Below, piece after piece: positions 34,526 through 46,735 of a stretch of DNA of 64,000 nucleotides. The stretch's first letter is position 1; every line of letters begins with the position of its first letter. Location: assembly GCA_016808115.1 (NCBI GenBank), contig JAEQBH010004421.1, positions 1 through 64,000 on the forward strand, read 5' to 3'. The notes below the pieces were generated by a model. It had not been told where the DNA came from and did no database searches. It was given only the letters and a program-made list of their open reading frames with translations. This stretch comes from Tetrastigma voinierianum. Taxonomy: Eukaryota > Streptophyta > Magnoliopsida > Vitales > Vitaceae. Position numbers and translations under genes: made by a program.

Positions 34526-36224
34526 CGAACTTAAAATTTTGCTTATCCGGCTGAAGAAAATAAAAATTGTTTGTCCTCAAACAATTGGGCTTTATTTTTA
34601 AGGACATTTTCTGATTTAAACCACAGTCTTTCTTATTTTACCATTTGACTTGAGCAAGAAGGTTGCAGTATTATCTCGTCTAGTCATCGATTAAGAAAAG
34701 GAAATGTTTTAACCTTAAATCACAAATAGTGATAAATTTGCATGTAAGCAGAGACTGATCAAAATAAATCTTATTCACATGTGAGTGTGTGGCAAGTCTT
34801 TACTTCCTATTCATCTTTTTGTGAAATTAGTTAATCTTCTGGAATTCTCCTTTGAAACTAATTTAAGTCCCATAGGCTTGTTTTTTATATTGATCTCCAC
34901 TAATGTAAGCAAACTCAACCTTCAAGATCAAAAAGGTCTTTCGGGCTTGTAATGTTAGGCTTGGGTAATTGGGTAGATAAATGGAAAATTTTAGGATGCA
35001 AATTACCCAGATTCCATTTTTCCTTTCTGTATAATGGCCTTCATCTTTCATCCTTTTCTTTCTTAACTAGCATAAACTCTCCTTCAACTTATCAACTAAG
35101 TTCCTTTTTCTTGGAACTCAGTTCAAAAGAATTGGAATAGTGCAATGTTTTTGTCTTATTAGGCTTTCTATCACTCTTAAGGAGCTTTGGGCTAGCTCCA
35201 TACAGTTGGCATTTAGGGTACTAGGTGTTGAAACACCCTACAGACTTAATTGTTTAAGAGATAGGCCCTGAAGACAAAACTATTCCTTTTCAATTTCTTT
35301 CCTTTATTTTCAGGTTCTTTAATTTATTTTCCTCATTCATCGTTGTAATCTAAAGAAATATTTTCCACCCAAACTTGTTTCCTTTCTACATAGTAAACTT
35401 TCATTTTAAAAAAATTAGAGTAATTTTGGGGTTCTTTACATTAATTATTAATTCTAAGAAGAAATTCGGGTCTTCAATTCTTTGCTATTTTAGAAATTAG
35501 GCTTGAGGCTCAATCCTTAGAACTAGAGTGTATGCTTTTGCATATAATAATGGTAGGCTTGAAAGGTTCAAACTTCAAGGATGGCCTCTATGTTTCTTGT
35601 TAGTTGTTTACGCACAAGTTTCCGCCTGACGATAATCTAACAAGTTCCAGGACCATATGTTTTTTTAGTTTGGATCATCCCGAGAATATGTTCCTAAATT
35701 CCTCTTAAAGTATTAAAGTTTTCCGGACCTTGTGCATAGTTTCCAGATTTATGTGGACTTAGTTTTTCTCTCAAATTCAATCATTTTATTTGTTAACCAA
35801 TCGTGTATTTTCTGAGTTCTGATTTAAACTGGTTGAGCTATTGCAGCTTTCTGTCGGGTTCCACTGGATTTCTGCTCTAACCTTTCTTTACAGTGTTGTT
35901 CTAGATCTCGTAGTAGTAATTGTGTCATTGTACAAATAAAGCTCGAAGAAGATATAGATCATTTATTGCGAGACAAATAATATAAGATAGCCTGGCAAGC
36001 CACAATTCATAATCAGTTCATGAACAATTTACATTCCCACCTTCAGGTCCCAGTCAACAATTCATTCAACAATAGTATTCACACTGAAGCATTATTCAAA
36101 ACAGAAAAATCAATTATCAGCAATTAACTACTATCATTCATGCGACACACAAAACACTTTCAATGAATCGAAAGAGTATTTATTAATGTTAAGGTAATAT
36201 GACAATTAAGGAGATTACAAAAGA
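34526..36224 (-). other. 3' non-coding region of C with decayed polypurine tract
   Basis: Next to the LTR the minus strand reads GCAAAATTTTAAGTTCG (34526-34545), the decayed internal end. Farther out, GTCCTCAAACAATTG near 34573 is the rc of the TTGAGGACAA block that precedes Athila/Tat tracts. It aligns with 16920-18520. I find no protein. Confidence 0.55.
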
Positions 36225-38027
36225 CTGCTTATTTTTTTTCTTTTATAGGCTTTGGGAGGTACGACGTTTGGAGGATCTACATCAAGGTTGGCTAGACTAG
36301 GATCAAATTTTGTAAAGGTCATCTTTGATCTTTTTTTCTCCTCGGTAGAAGTATTTCGCCATGTTAAATATATGTAAACATCGACTCTACTTGCTGTATC
36401 GGAGTGTCTTGCTTTAACCCCATCTGATTAACTGTCCTTTCCAATTCTGAGATACACTCCAATAGTTTTGACAAGTTCTGGTTGATCAAGTCTAGGCTCT
36501 CGACGGATCTTCTTCTGTATGCATCATTGTCTTCCAAAATTTGTTTTATCTCTCTCCTTCATCAGCCTCCCAAAGGCCTCTTTAGGCTTGCTCTTTATCT
36601 GAGATGTTGAAGGCCTCCATTTTCTTCAACATATTCCCTTCATCTCACCTTGCTTTCTTTCTTAATATGGTAGCGATTCATCTCTTTTAGTTGATTATTA
36701 TAAAGGCTTCCAAACTTGCCTTCATTCTCTCATTTACTTTTCTTTTCTTCTTTTATCTTCCATTCTTCCTATCTTCACATTTTGTTCCCATATACATTCT
36801 TTCCTTCTAAATTCGACTTCTTGGAATTCCTCCTAATTCTTTGCCATTTTCCCATTTTGCTCCCTCTCTTCCATGTCTTTCTTCATGGATTTGAGCATTT
36901 GATTATCTCGCCACTCCGCCATTCCTTCTTGAGCTTTACGCACCACTGCAGATGGGGTGAAACCGATGGGATCATATTCCGATGGTATCTCCTCCGCATC
37001 GCTAGAGGTCGTCTTCCGGAATTGCTTCCATTTCTTGCTTCATGCTCCCCACAGCCCGTCAGTTTCACCAACCCTTTCTGCTTTTTGTTCCTTGGGCCCT
37101 TGATAACCCCCGTAAGGGTTAGAGGTGAAACCCGAGGACATCGTTCCTCTTCCTCCCAAGCTCCTTTCACCCCTGCTAGGATAAATAGTCCTGCTGGGAT
37201 TATGGTCAGCGAGGGAGTCAGTCCTCCCCTATCGCTTAGGTGGTATCCTCCTCGATTCACCTCTCTTCAATGATGCCACCAACATTCATCTCATAACCTT
37301 TCAACAGGCATACATAATCATAGCCTCAAGGATCCTTGATCGAGCATGATGTTTTGTCGGATGATGACCAGCGCATTTAAGTAAAACCATACCTGGGTTT
37401 CTTCTCATGTAGTGGACCCCTGCTGATGGCATAGTGTGGGTTTTTCTTTGTCGCTCCCATTTTTCCTTTTTGCCCAACAACAATGTGTTCAAGATTTTAT
37501 CAGTTTGGGTTGTCAACCATTTTTTGAATTTGGACCCATGCTTGAGGACTTGATCCTTTGTGCCCGAATGATACCTGCACCCTCTCACAAAAACTTTATC
37601 ATCATCCTTCATCTCTACCATATTCGTGACCACTTGCCAAAGCAACAAACCTCGGTGCTTTGTGCTCGGCAGTAAGAACTCCCATCTCTTTATTAATTCT
37701 ACAAACGGGGAAATTGGTTTCCAAAAACCCCTTTCTCCTATAAAGCCCTTTTCGGCTAATCATTGCTCCACAAACTGAGCTTCGCAGACGAAATCTTCTT
37801 CTTCCTTCAAGCCCTTTCTTCTCCCGCCCGCAGCTCTTTTTCCTCTTGGTAACTCTTTTCTTCTACAAATTGCTCTTCCTCTTCCGGGTTGAGTTTTTGT
37901 CTGACATTGGTTATTTTCTCAAAGTTGAAGTTCCAAATGAACTTCTTTCCTCCGCTCGCACATACTCACGCATAATCTCGTTGATCATTCCGCTAAGATT
38001 CAGAGTATCTGGCCGATGGTATCCATG
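36225..38027 (-). pseudogene. Athila env-like (ORF3) remnant in element C
   Basis: Many Athila elements carry a third ORF after integrase, often called env-like, with a conserved plant-specific domain annotated as putative plant transposon protein. Here, from a possible start near 38026, the minus strand gives a charged N-terminus, then EKGFIGERGF (near 37740), an EMKDDDKVFVRG string (near 37615-37580) and a long lysine-rich region. The C-terminal third has a leucine-periodic SLDLINQNLSKLLECISEL segment (near 36495-36435), likely coiled coil. Frameshifts and stops break it. Envelope function is unproven for this ORF class, and I see no clear membrane segment. Confidence 0.6.
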
Positions 38028-38320
38028 AATGAAAATTTTTTGAGGGTAACCGGTTACGAATTCTAGGCTTAGGGTTTGAGATTCAAGAATTGTATGGAAG
38101 TAGAAGAGTTGGAAAGAAGTGAAGATGAATTGAAGTTTTGTATGAAATGGCTTTTGGCTTCACCTGTTTTGATTTACCAAGGTTATGATCGCCGAATGAA
38201 GGTTGCAACATTAAATTTTGAGTCACCACACTAACGCGTTTCATTAACTCCCCTCGTAACTGTCGCTACGCCCTATTCGAAAAGTTAAGACTTAAATTCA
38301 TTGGGAGTTAACCAATTCTA

Positions 38321-38380
38321 GTCGCGACCTACTTAGCTTTGTCGCGACCTGAGATGTGGTCTCAACAGAAGGATTGATGT
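38321..38380. promoter_or_regulatory. GTCGCGAC sites upstream of the env-like ORF in C
   Basis: Two exact palindromes at 38321 and 38341, plus GTTGCGAC near 38372 and a GTCTCAAC variant between. They lie about 300 bp upstream of the possible env-like start (minus strand), separate from the LTR arrays. Confidence 0.55.
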
Positions 38381-39160
38381 TGCGACCTAAAATTTTCTAA
38401 TCCTAATTCTAACAATTCCATTTCAAACAATTTCAATTCAATAAATCCAATCAAAACAAGTACAATTCATTCTTAGCATTCAGACATTCACCAAATCAAC
38501 TCTATAAAGCAACGGATTTAAAATTGAACTTAAATTAAAATTTCAAAATTCAATCATGCCTTATCTCGAACAAATAACATTAGTCGAAGAGACATCGCCT
38601 TCTGCCTCGTATGCATCAAAGTTCGATGTAGAGATTCTTCTTACACATTTTTATTATCCTGCAAAGAACATACATACATTAAAGCAAGAATAATAAAATA
38701 CACCAAGCTTACTAAAAAATCAAAAATTTCTAGCATAAAACTCAAAAGCTTAAAACAAATCAGAGTGTGGGCCGCCTCCCACAAAGTCGTCCGCTGAGTC
38801 CTGGGCTGGACTTGCTGCTATTAAATCCTGTTTCCTCAAATTTTTCTCACTCAAAACTATAGAATCATTTTGTAATATGAATTTCTCCAAGGTAGTGCTT
38901 CAATCTTCGAATATTGACCTTGAATTCTCCTCCACATTGTCGGTTCTCAATGTCGTCCAAAGGTTGTACTTGATACCACGTGGTAATGGCCTACTCATTT
39001 TGATTTTAACTTCCTGAAAGAGCTTTTTAGTCTAGAATTGAATAACAGGACTTGATCTTCTGTCTTAAATTCTCTCCTCAAAATCCTCTGATCATGCTTA
39101 TTTCTTTGCTGATCTTTGTAAATTTTAGATATTTGTAGTTTCTATTCCTCGCCTTCACCC
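38381..39160 (-). other. Spacer between integrase and env-like ORF in C
   Basis: Non-coding. It includes GGGCCGCCTCCCACAAAG at 38769-38786, a version of the GGGTTGCCTCCCAAGAAGCGC block found at 46736-46756 in D. That block recurs in many Athila/Tat elements at this position. The rest is AT-rich without motifs. Confidence 0.45.
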
Positions 39161-40000
39161 ATTCAACCGAGTAGCCTTTCTTCTTTAGCAGCCTCGTCAA
39201 AATTCAGTTTGATACCCACATAGCTTTATATTCCAATTCTAGAGGAAGGTGACAGGGTTTACCATAGACAATCCTGTATGGGGACATTCTAATGGGAGTT
39301 TTATAAGCAGTCCTGTATGCCCACAATGAATCATCAAGTTTCAAATACCAATCTCTTCTACTGGAGTTTACAACTTTTTCTCGAGAATTTATCTCCTATT
39401 AGAAATCTTAGCTTGTCATTTGTTTGAGGATATGTTGGTCAATGTGTTTGATTCCATATCTGCTCATGAGTCTATCAAACACCTTATTTGCAAAGTGGCT
39501 TCCTCCATCACTGATGATAGTTCTGGGCATCCCAAATCTGCTCAAAATATTCTTTTGTAAAAATCTCACGAACAGATAGCATCATTTTTTAGATGTGTCA
39601 AGGTTCTCAACCCATTTGGATACATAACTACAATTAGAGCAATCAAGGTGGAAAGGGACCCATAAAGTCTATTCCCTAAACATCAAATAGTCATGACCAC
39701 CGTATCACTGAGGCATTTCATGTCTTTGCCAACATTTCCACTTTTTAGCATCGATCACAAAGTTTCACCATTCAAAACAACTTTGGAAAATAGTAAGTCA
39801 ATAAAAAACTGATCGAGAATTTTTTGTGGGCTGTTTTTGCCTCCCCCGCAAAGTGTCTCTCCATATGGTTACATGACATTCATGTAAGATCTTGTCTCTG
39901 CTCACTTTCTCCGCACACACCCCTCCCGAAAGCCATCATATCAGCTCCTTCTTTTAAACAATAATGTCGTCCAGATGTAATATCTGGCTGTCAATCCTTA
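39161..40000 (-). pseudogene. Athila-type integrase remnant in element C
   Basis: Read leftwards: GIDFMGPF with the first catalytic Asp (near 39668-39645), where the Trp codon just before has become TAG; a RFGMPRTIISDGGSHFANK string with the second Asp (near 39545-39490); a KQMTS/NDKLRF region where the Glu codon appears as AAG, so the third catalytic residue is lost; then LDDSLWAYRTAYKTPIRMSPY (near 39340-39280) and GKPCHLPLELE (near 39260). The zinc-finger part between 39750 and 40000 is poorly preserved. Confidence 0.8.
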
Positions 40001-40139
40001 ATTTTTTTCTCTCGTTGGTAATCGAAGTTCTCGTGGCATAACCCCACATGCCAAGAAGTTCACAATATCAAAGATACCAAGGTGATCGAGTTTACAATTG
40101 AAATAACCCGTCATCCGGTACGCCCCGCTATTTCTTTTT

Positions 40140-40560
40140 CTTCTTCTTGTATAAGAGTTTTTCAATCCTTGACAAGTGATCACTATCACATTGTCACAAC
40201 CTTTCTTGTCTGATCTCAGACAAATTCCCGTAATAATACCCACCGATCGGCCTTGTTCTCGCTTCTTTCTTGCCATCGATATTAATTAGAGCATGATCAA
40301 GATGGATACTATTACGGACCCCAATACGTATGGCCTAAAATTTTCACACAAATACTGAGGGCCAACATCTCCTTTTCAAGAAGGAGTAATTCTCCTTTAG
40401 CTTCACAAGGTTTTGTCGGGCATAATATATGACCTTAAACATCATGTCGGGGCCTTCCGTCCCAATACAAATCTTTATCGGGTGATAGTCTGCATCACAC
40501 ATGATTTTAAAATCCTTGTTCCAGTCTGGTTTTGCCATGATGGGAGCTCAATTAATTTTG
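40140..40560 (-). pseudogene. RNase H remnant in element C
   Basis: The minus strand reads MAKPDWNKDFKIMCDAD (from 40538), holding the first active-site Asp, then VIYYARQNLVKLKENYS (near 40437-40385) and, further left, KGCDNVIVI with C..Q.L (near 40205-40165), which marks the RNase H end. About 100 bp in the middle are missing or unreadable, including the HTDH box. Confidence 0.75.
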
Positions 40561-40574
40561 ATCTCGATCTCTTC

Positions 40575-41800
40575 AAGACCTTAAGTGTGACTCGCAATCA
40601 ATGAAAAGTCCGGCATCTTCGTTAACCACATAATGGCCTTTGCAATTTGCAGGTCTTGATAAATCTTCTGTAAAAACCAGCATGTCCCAAAAAACTTCTT
40701 ATTCCCTTGACTGTTGTTAGTGACAGAAGATTTTTTATAATTGAAACCTTTACTTGGTCTACTTTCAGCCCTGCTGCAGAAATCATGTGTCCAAGGACAA
40801 TGCTTTCTGTTACCATAAAATGACATTTTCCAATTTGTGGCTAGATTTCGTCTCCGGCACTGTGGAAGTATCATTCCCAAATTATGCAATTTCAAAACTG
40901 ATCCATACACCGTGGAAATAATCCATGAAGATTCCCATAACTTCCGCTAAATATGAGAATATAGACATCATGAATCTTTTGAATGTAGTAGTGTGAGCAT
41001 TACATAAACCAAATGGCATTCTTAAAAGCAAAAGTACCAAATGGGCATAAAGTGGTTTCTCCCCGGTCCTCAGTGCAATGGCAATTTGATTGCACCCGCA
41101 GTATCCATCAAGAAAATGTATTTTAGGGTGTCCCGCTAACTTATCCAACATCCGATCAACAGAAAGGCGTGGAAATGATCCTTTCTGGTTGTAGTTTCAG
41201 TTTCATGTAATCTATGCACACCCTCCATCCTATCGGGCCAGCTTTTGTCGAATTAATCATTTTCTCATTTCGATCACGCTGAATCCACCCTTTTTTGGGA
41301 ACCACATGGACCGGGTCGCCCAAGAGTCAGTTCGATATTGCATATAAACCTTTCATTCAACCATTTCAAAGACCTCCTTTATGACAAACCCTCAGATCAC
41401 GTGATTCAGCCTCTTTTGCGTTTAATAGAAGTCTTTGCATCATCATTCAACAATATCTTGTGCATGCAAATGGAGGGACTGACACTTTAGATCCTCAATC
41501 GACTGCCAATAGCTTCCTCAGACTTGCTCGCAATTTCAGCAGCCTTGTTCTTCCAATTTCAGTCAATGCAAATGATATCATCGGTTTTCCTTTTTCTAGT
41601 TCTATGAAGTGCATATTTCAAGTGGATCATTTCTTTTAATATTAACCCTTCGCACTAGTTCTGTCTTCGCCAGCTCTTCGCTCCTTATTTATTACATGTT
41701 CTTGATTGTTTTCATTTAAGCTCAAGACTGATTCTTTGTTTTAGCCAACCGGAAAGGCACCATAATCAATACTCTCAAGATACTGGAAATTCATCTCTCA
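40575..41800 (-). pseudogene. Reverse transcriptase remnant in element C
   Basis: The N-terminal part near 41480-41390 gives LNDDAKTSIK and VIKEVFEMVE. PKKGG lies near 41300, then LAGHPKIHFLDGY (41139-41100) and RMPFGLCNA (near 41030-41000). The catalytic box reads FMDYF at 40929-40915, so the second Asp of the usual DD pair is Tyr. The thumb IVLGHMISAAGLKVDQVKV (near 40810-40755) and VKGIRSFLGHAGFYRRFIK (40710-40655) are well kept. Part of 41520-41800 is linker from protease. The protein could not be active even if the frame were whole. Confidence 0.85.
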
Positions 41801-42056
41801 ATTTCCATTGATAGAATGGTGAAGATTTACAATCGATCCGCTACCAACAATGATAGGACTATCAAGCTTACAACCATACAAATTTCTACAACAACATCAG
41901 GTTGTTCCAAGCTCTTCTTAAGGTTAAAGTACACTGCTTCATCTCCTACCCTGAAGGTCACCACCCTTTGCACATCTATCACAAGTACTCTCCACTTAAG
42001 TTAAAAAGGAATTCTTAGCAATATAGGAACCAGGTATCCTGGATATATCGAAAGCG
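41801..42056 (-). pseudogene. Protease 3' end of C, left of the D insertion
   Basis: The minus strand just left of D gives a WRVLVIDVQ string and VTFRVGDEAVYFNL (near 41950-41920), the conserved end of the Athila protease (IDVQ.GELT.RVGDE.V.FN). The upstream half of the same gene is at 50706-51170, on the other side of D. Confidence 0.7.
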
Positions 42057-43235
42057 TGGTATAAATGTACACCTACAGCGCAAGTGCACGCGTCGCTCCT
42101 GCTAATATAGTGTACCTATAGCCTGACATCGATCCACGGATAGGTGTGTTGAATACGTAGATTGGTCAGGAATATTATCCGACATAAGTGTTGTGTGAAA
42201 GAGTACTACTTGTCCGAATAAACCAAACTAACTGATTGAATGAATACGCGGTAATGTAGACTAGCAATGTCTCCGGCTACTTTCGATGGATTGTTTCTTA
42301 AATATGATATTATTCAGTTTATTTATGATTTATTGATGGCTAGGTGATCTTGCTTACGAAATACCCTCTCTTGAGGTGTATCCGCCTATCTCGCTAGTAG
42401 AGTTGAGTGTATCTCTACCAACTCGACATCTCAAATGCTTAAATGTTCTAACTCTTAAAATGCCACCTTCTCGATCGGAATATCTCTATTTACCGAATCA
42501 ACCAAGGTCGCTTCGATTTCGGGACCCTCGGGTTCTCATCTCTCGACCGGATCTCCGTGATAGTCACGCTTAATGTTGGCCGTGACATCACCATGTAAAT
42601 GATTCACGATATAAAGCGTATAACAAATTATAAACAACTAAATAATATAAAATACGAATCTTTAATCCATGAAAATGCGATGTGTTCAACAACACCCTAG
42701 GGATAAATCTAGAACATACTGAACGAGAAAACACAAATAGTTAATTTATAAAACATCAGTCTTTCTGTCCGAAAAGAAGAAGATACAAAAAGATGGCTCT
42801 TCTCCAAAGTCAAGGTCCTCATTGCGGATTTTCGTGTCTTGTTCTGCATGTCTCATCTCCGATCTCTCTTCACTCTGGTCCTTTTGCTTTTAATAATGAC
42901 GGAGAGGCAGAACTGCCGCGCCAGCAGTAACGTCGCTGACGCGAGACGCCGCGACGCTGCCATTGCTGACTTTTATATTAGCGACCCAATGTCGCTGACG
43001 CTTAGCTGCCACGACGTGGGATTTGCCGCGACGCTGGAACGCTCGCGACGCTCCACCATCTTTATGCACTTTCATCCTCCGCTCCGTACGCTTCCAAAGA
43101 CCGCCTTTCACACCACCGTACATGCATTCACACCAATTGCACTAATCAGATATCGGTTACCAAAATACGATTTAAATGCAAAATAACGCTTAAAAACGTA
43201 AGACAAACGCTGGTATAACCGAAAGGTTTTGTGCA
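42057..43235 (-). mobile_element. 3' LTR of element D
   Basis: It pairs with 49465-50705: the runs 42283-42361/49724-49800 and 43160-43190/50640-50670 are nearly identical. On the minus strand it starts TGCACAAAACC directly after the polypurine tract. A GC-rich block with (G/C)CGCGACG repeats occupies 42900-43060, about 175-335 bp into the LTR. Confidence 0.85.
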
Positions 43236-43262
43236 CTCATCACACCTCAGTCTTAGTTTCTG
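43236..43262 (-). other. Polypurine tract of element D
   Basis: The minus strand reads AAACTAAGACTGAGGTGTGATGAG before the LTR, preceded by CTTGAGGAC. Compare CTAAGTTTGGGGTGTGATGA at position 1. Confidence 0.65.
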
Positions 43263-44469
43263 TCGTCCTCAAGCAAGAATGGACTCTAAACTTGACTCAC
43301 ACCTTACATACTATAGTCGAATACTAAGATAGTGATGCACATGCTGATAAGTAGAGGATCAAATTGGACCGACTCACACTGCTGTCGTTTTGTTCGAAGT
43401 TCACAGGATGCACCCGGGTGTTCGACTTTCTAAAGAACTAGGTTGAAATCGGTGAAGGTGGCCTCCAAGGTATTCAATAACCTTTCCCAAGACCCTATGT
43501 GCGTTGAATAAATGACCTCTAGTGTATACCTAGGTTCCGACGTCCCCAAACTTAAGTTCAACTCACCTAATTGGGAAAATCTAACTTACGAAAGGATTAG
43601 AATGCACCGCTTTCATTTATGAACATACCTACCATAATGTAGAACAAAACTAGTGCCCGTAAGTTTATGCTAAGTGTTCATGTAGCGGGATTAGTTGGTG
43701 ACTTCACCAACGTTATGGGCACCAACATTCAGCCTCTAACATCACCCCGAACACTCAATTGGGAACTTCACGCCCTGCCGTGGGAAACTTCCATCTTCCC
43801 CGTCCTCAGAATCTGGCAAATGAGGTTAATGACTCCGGCGCTTGGCTCAGTGGCATTGGGCTTTTGAAAGGCCTCTCGGATCTATGCCATGGATTCCGAT
43901 TAAAGATCCCCACTTATTCTATGCTTCAAATACTTTATATTTTTTTTTCTTTATATGGGCCTACAATCCTCTTATCGACTGTCCTATCTCTGTGTTTAGA
44001 GATTCCTGTGGTTTGTTGAACTCAGTGGCCTGGGTTCTGCATCTAGGCATATCCTAGAAGTCATCCAGCAGGTGAGTGTATTAGGCTCATTGGAGAAACA
44101 AATATTGAATATCCGAGGTGATTCACTATGCCGCCCCACCTACTCAACCTAATTCCCAGCGCAAATTCCTATGAACTCGCGGTAGAGATATACACCGTTT
44201 CTGCGATAGTAGTGGATTCACAAAAGTGATCTTCGACTCAAACATGGCACACAATAATACCTAACTACCTACACACTAATAATTAAACATAGATATAATC
44301 TACCAAAAACACAAATGTAAACTAAACACATGATCACAACCGAAAATGAAAAGCGTAAATGAAACTAAACTAAAACATAAAAACGAACATGCTATAACAA
44401 ATCGAACTAAAGCACAAATAATGAAACCAAAACAAAAGATTACTAATCTAATAAAACTCGATTTCACTG
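43263..44469 (-). other. 3' non-coding region of D
   Basis: No protein motif recognised. The part from 44260 to 44460 is A-rich. Short ORFs on either strand show no family features. Confidence 0.45.
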
Positions 44470-45760
44470 ATCACCACCCAATTTCAACAAAAATATCCAA
44501 AGGTCCCTGTTCGGGCACAAAAAGAACAAGAGAGGGTGAAGGGAACTCCCCGTGATCGAATCCAAGCCATCATGCACAAGGGCGGTATAAGGCGAGTGGC
44601 TGTAGCTCGGGCAGCCGGGGCCTCGAGGGACTCTGGCCGCTGCCGAAGAATAGTGGCCCACCGGGGCTGGGACCGTATGCATGCCACCAAGGGCCTCTAT
44701 ATCTCAGATGAGGACTTTGCGTTCTGGCCTCATCCTTAATGCATCAAACGCTTTAGTGCGGAGAGTAACCGGTCTCGAGGCCGGAGGGAGAGTCAGCGCG
44801 AGGGTCAAGTGTGGTGTGCGGGTGAGAAGAGGATCGCCAATGTCTCTAGGGATCGCCCAGGTCCAAAGCGCTTGATAACGTAGCTCGTCGAGGGCTCGCG
44901 ACCCGAATCGTATGTCCCTCAGCGTAAGGGTACACTGTGTTTGTCTCTTAACCGGAGACATCGCTTTGATGGGGTGTAACCACTATTGTCATCGCGGCAC
45001 CCATTGCTTGCATAAACATAAACAGAGCAGAGCCTAAATTATCTTAGTCTCCTGCTATGGAGGATGGCATCTCTATAACCTCGCCAACATCGTGCGATAT
45101 CCCAATGATGGCATATTGGTTAGAGACGCGAAGGGGGCCTACCACACACGCTCGTCAGTCGGGAATGAGACGACGTGATAAAGTGATGCACTTGGGGATA
45201 AACGCCAAATGCTTGGCCTGAAGTACGATGGCCTTCTCATCATGAGTTTCCACTACCCCGCCTGCTCATTAAGACTCGAATGACCTCGGGTAACTGCGGT
45301 TCGTGAAGGCGCATCAAAAGGCTTCGAGGGGACATGATCAAGATTATAAAAGTATTGATCGACTAAGACCGGTCGACTCAACACACCCCAGACTCTAACC
45401 TTCTTGACGACGTAGAGTGCAGGTTACGTGAGAATTCTCGCACCACACCATCGCGAATCCAGATGAGGCTGGGCAGTTCGCCATCCCTTGGCCGCAATCG
45501 CTTCTATGGAAAAATCATTAGGTGGTGGAAACCCTTTCCTTAATAAAAACTGCTCGGCAAGATGGTGCCAATCGATCGGGCGGCACTGCGAACGAACTGA
45601 TATCTAAATCGGGGGTCGGATCCTCGTTGGTCCGACCCCGCTCAGAGGCAACTTTTGCCTCTTGCCGTACATTGGTGTGTAGTAAAGGACAATCGAGACA
45701 ATCAAGGGCCCACGCAAGGCAGCCAAGCAGAACCACCAGAGCACACCCTATCAAAGTAGC
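44470..45760 (-). pseudogene. Env-like (ORF3) remnant in element D
   Basis: The minus strand reads DLDISSF (near 45620), then FLLRKGFPPPNDFSIEAI with AAKGWR (about 45555-45485) and a VREF-type string (near 45440). The plant transposon-protein domain has the same order (F......F..ERGF....I..RGW..F...P....VREFYAN). The rest to 44470 is GC-rich with fragmentary frames. This stretch is clearly richer in G+C than its surroundings. Assignment rests on short motifs. Confidence 0.5.
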
Positions 45761-46715
45761 AATGTGTCAAACACCTAGAGTGCAATGGAGACCAAAGGGG
45801 CAATAGGGAAGTAGACACAACTCTAGGACACTTGACAGACCCGACCTGCCCAACTAGACCTAATGTGAAAGCCTAGACCTAACGAGGAGGACGAGACCTA
45901 TGCAAGGACACCTACGGGTAGTGTGGAAGATGATAGACAGGACAAATGGACGGGACGAGACCTACAGCATGGGTGTCGAGAGGGCGCCTGAGGCAAAACA
46001 ATGGCCTCGACCGTGCGGAGTGGACTCGGGCAAGGGTTTGTGCGTGCGCGCCGGCTATTGTGGGCACTAGGGTTCGCAAGGAGGGGAAAAGGCAGTGGCG
46101 CAAAATGAGAGTGTTCGGCCTAAACAGGTCAACGCTGAGACGCCGGTGCAACGCGCCACGCCCGCAGTAGCGACCAACGCCGCTGACGTTCTCGGGTCCA
46201 ACGCCGACGCTCCGTGAGTGGTAAAACCAACGCCGCGACGCTGATATCCAACGCCGCCGACGCTCCGCAGGGGTTCAAACCAATGTCGCGATCGCGCGAT
46301 CCTCACGCCGCGACGCCCGCAGGGGTTCAAAACCAACGTCGCGACGTTGAAATCTCACGTTGCGACGTTCTAGAGAGGGGCCTAATCCAACGTCGCGACG
46401 TTAAAATCCAACGCTGCTACGCGCCGTGAGAAGGGTCAATCGACGCCGCGGACGTTGATCGCCGGACGCTTGAGAGCCAACGCCGCGATGTTACGTAGGC
46501 CCAAATGTACATTATGCAACCATGGTTCAAGATAAGAGAAAACTCCCTCGTAAATGTGACGCCTGACTTTTTGTAGTACCGCGATGAACTGATCCTCCCA
46601 CATCGCTGACGCGGGTCCTCGGGACAGATACATCCAAAAAGATATTCGACACGGGATGTAACATCAAACCAATATAACTTAAAACAGATAATAAAAAAAT
46701 TGAACCATAGAAAGG
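45761..46715. other. GC-rich spacer with palindrome array in D
   Basis: The right half (46150-46510) is the array described separately. The left half is GC-rich without a recognisable protein. ORFs here run on both strands and seem to result from base composition. Confidence 0.45.
46150..46510. repeat. Array of AACGTCGCGACGTT-type palindromes in D
   Basis: About ten degenerate units of CCAACGYCGCGACGYT separated by 7-30 bp, several followed by GGGGTTCAAA or similar. Two are perfect 14-bp palindromes (46335-46348 and 46389-46402). Others read AACGCCGCGACGCT, AACGCCGCTGACG and CACGTTGCGACGTT. The array lies upstream (minus strand) of the env-like remnant, mirroring the site group at 38321 in C. 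Confidence 0.7.
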
Positions 46716-46735
46716 AAAATTGCACGAAAAACTTG

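Noticed and set aside
36716..37273. 185-codon plus-strand ORF
   Set aside because: It lies opposite the env-like remnant of element C. The minus-strand text has the family motifs and the plus-strand text has none.
42895..43186. Alanine/arginine-rich ORFs in the D LTR as a small gene
   Set aside because: They arise from the CG-rich palindrome block. Frames on both strands are open for the same reason.
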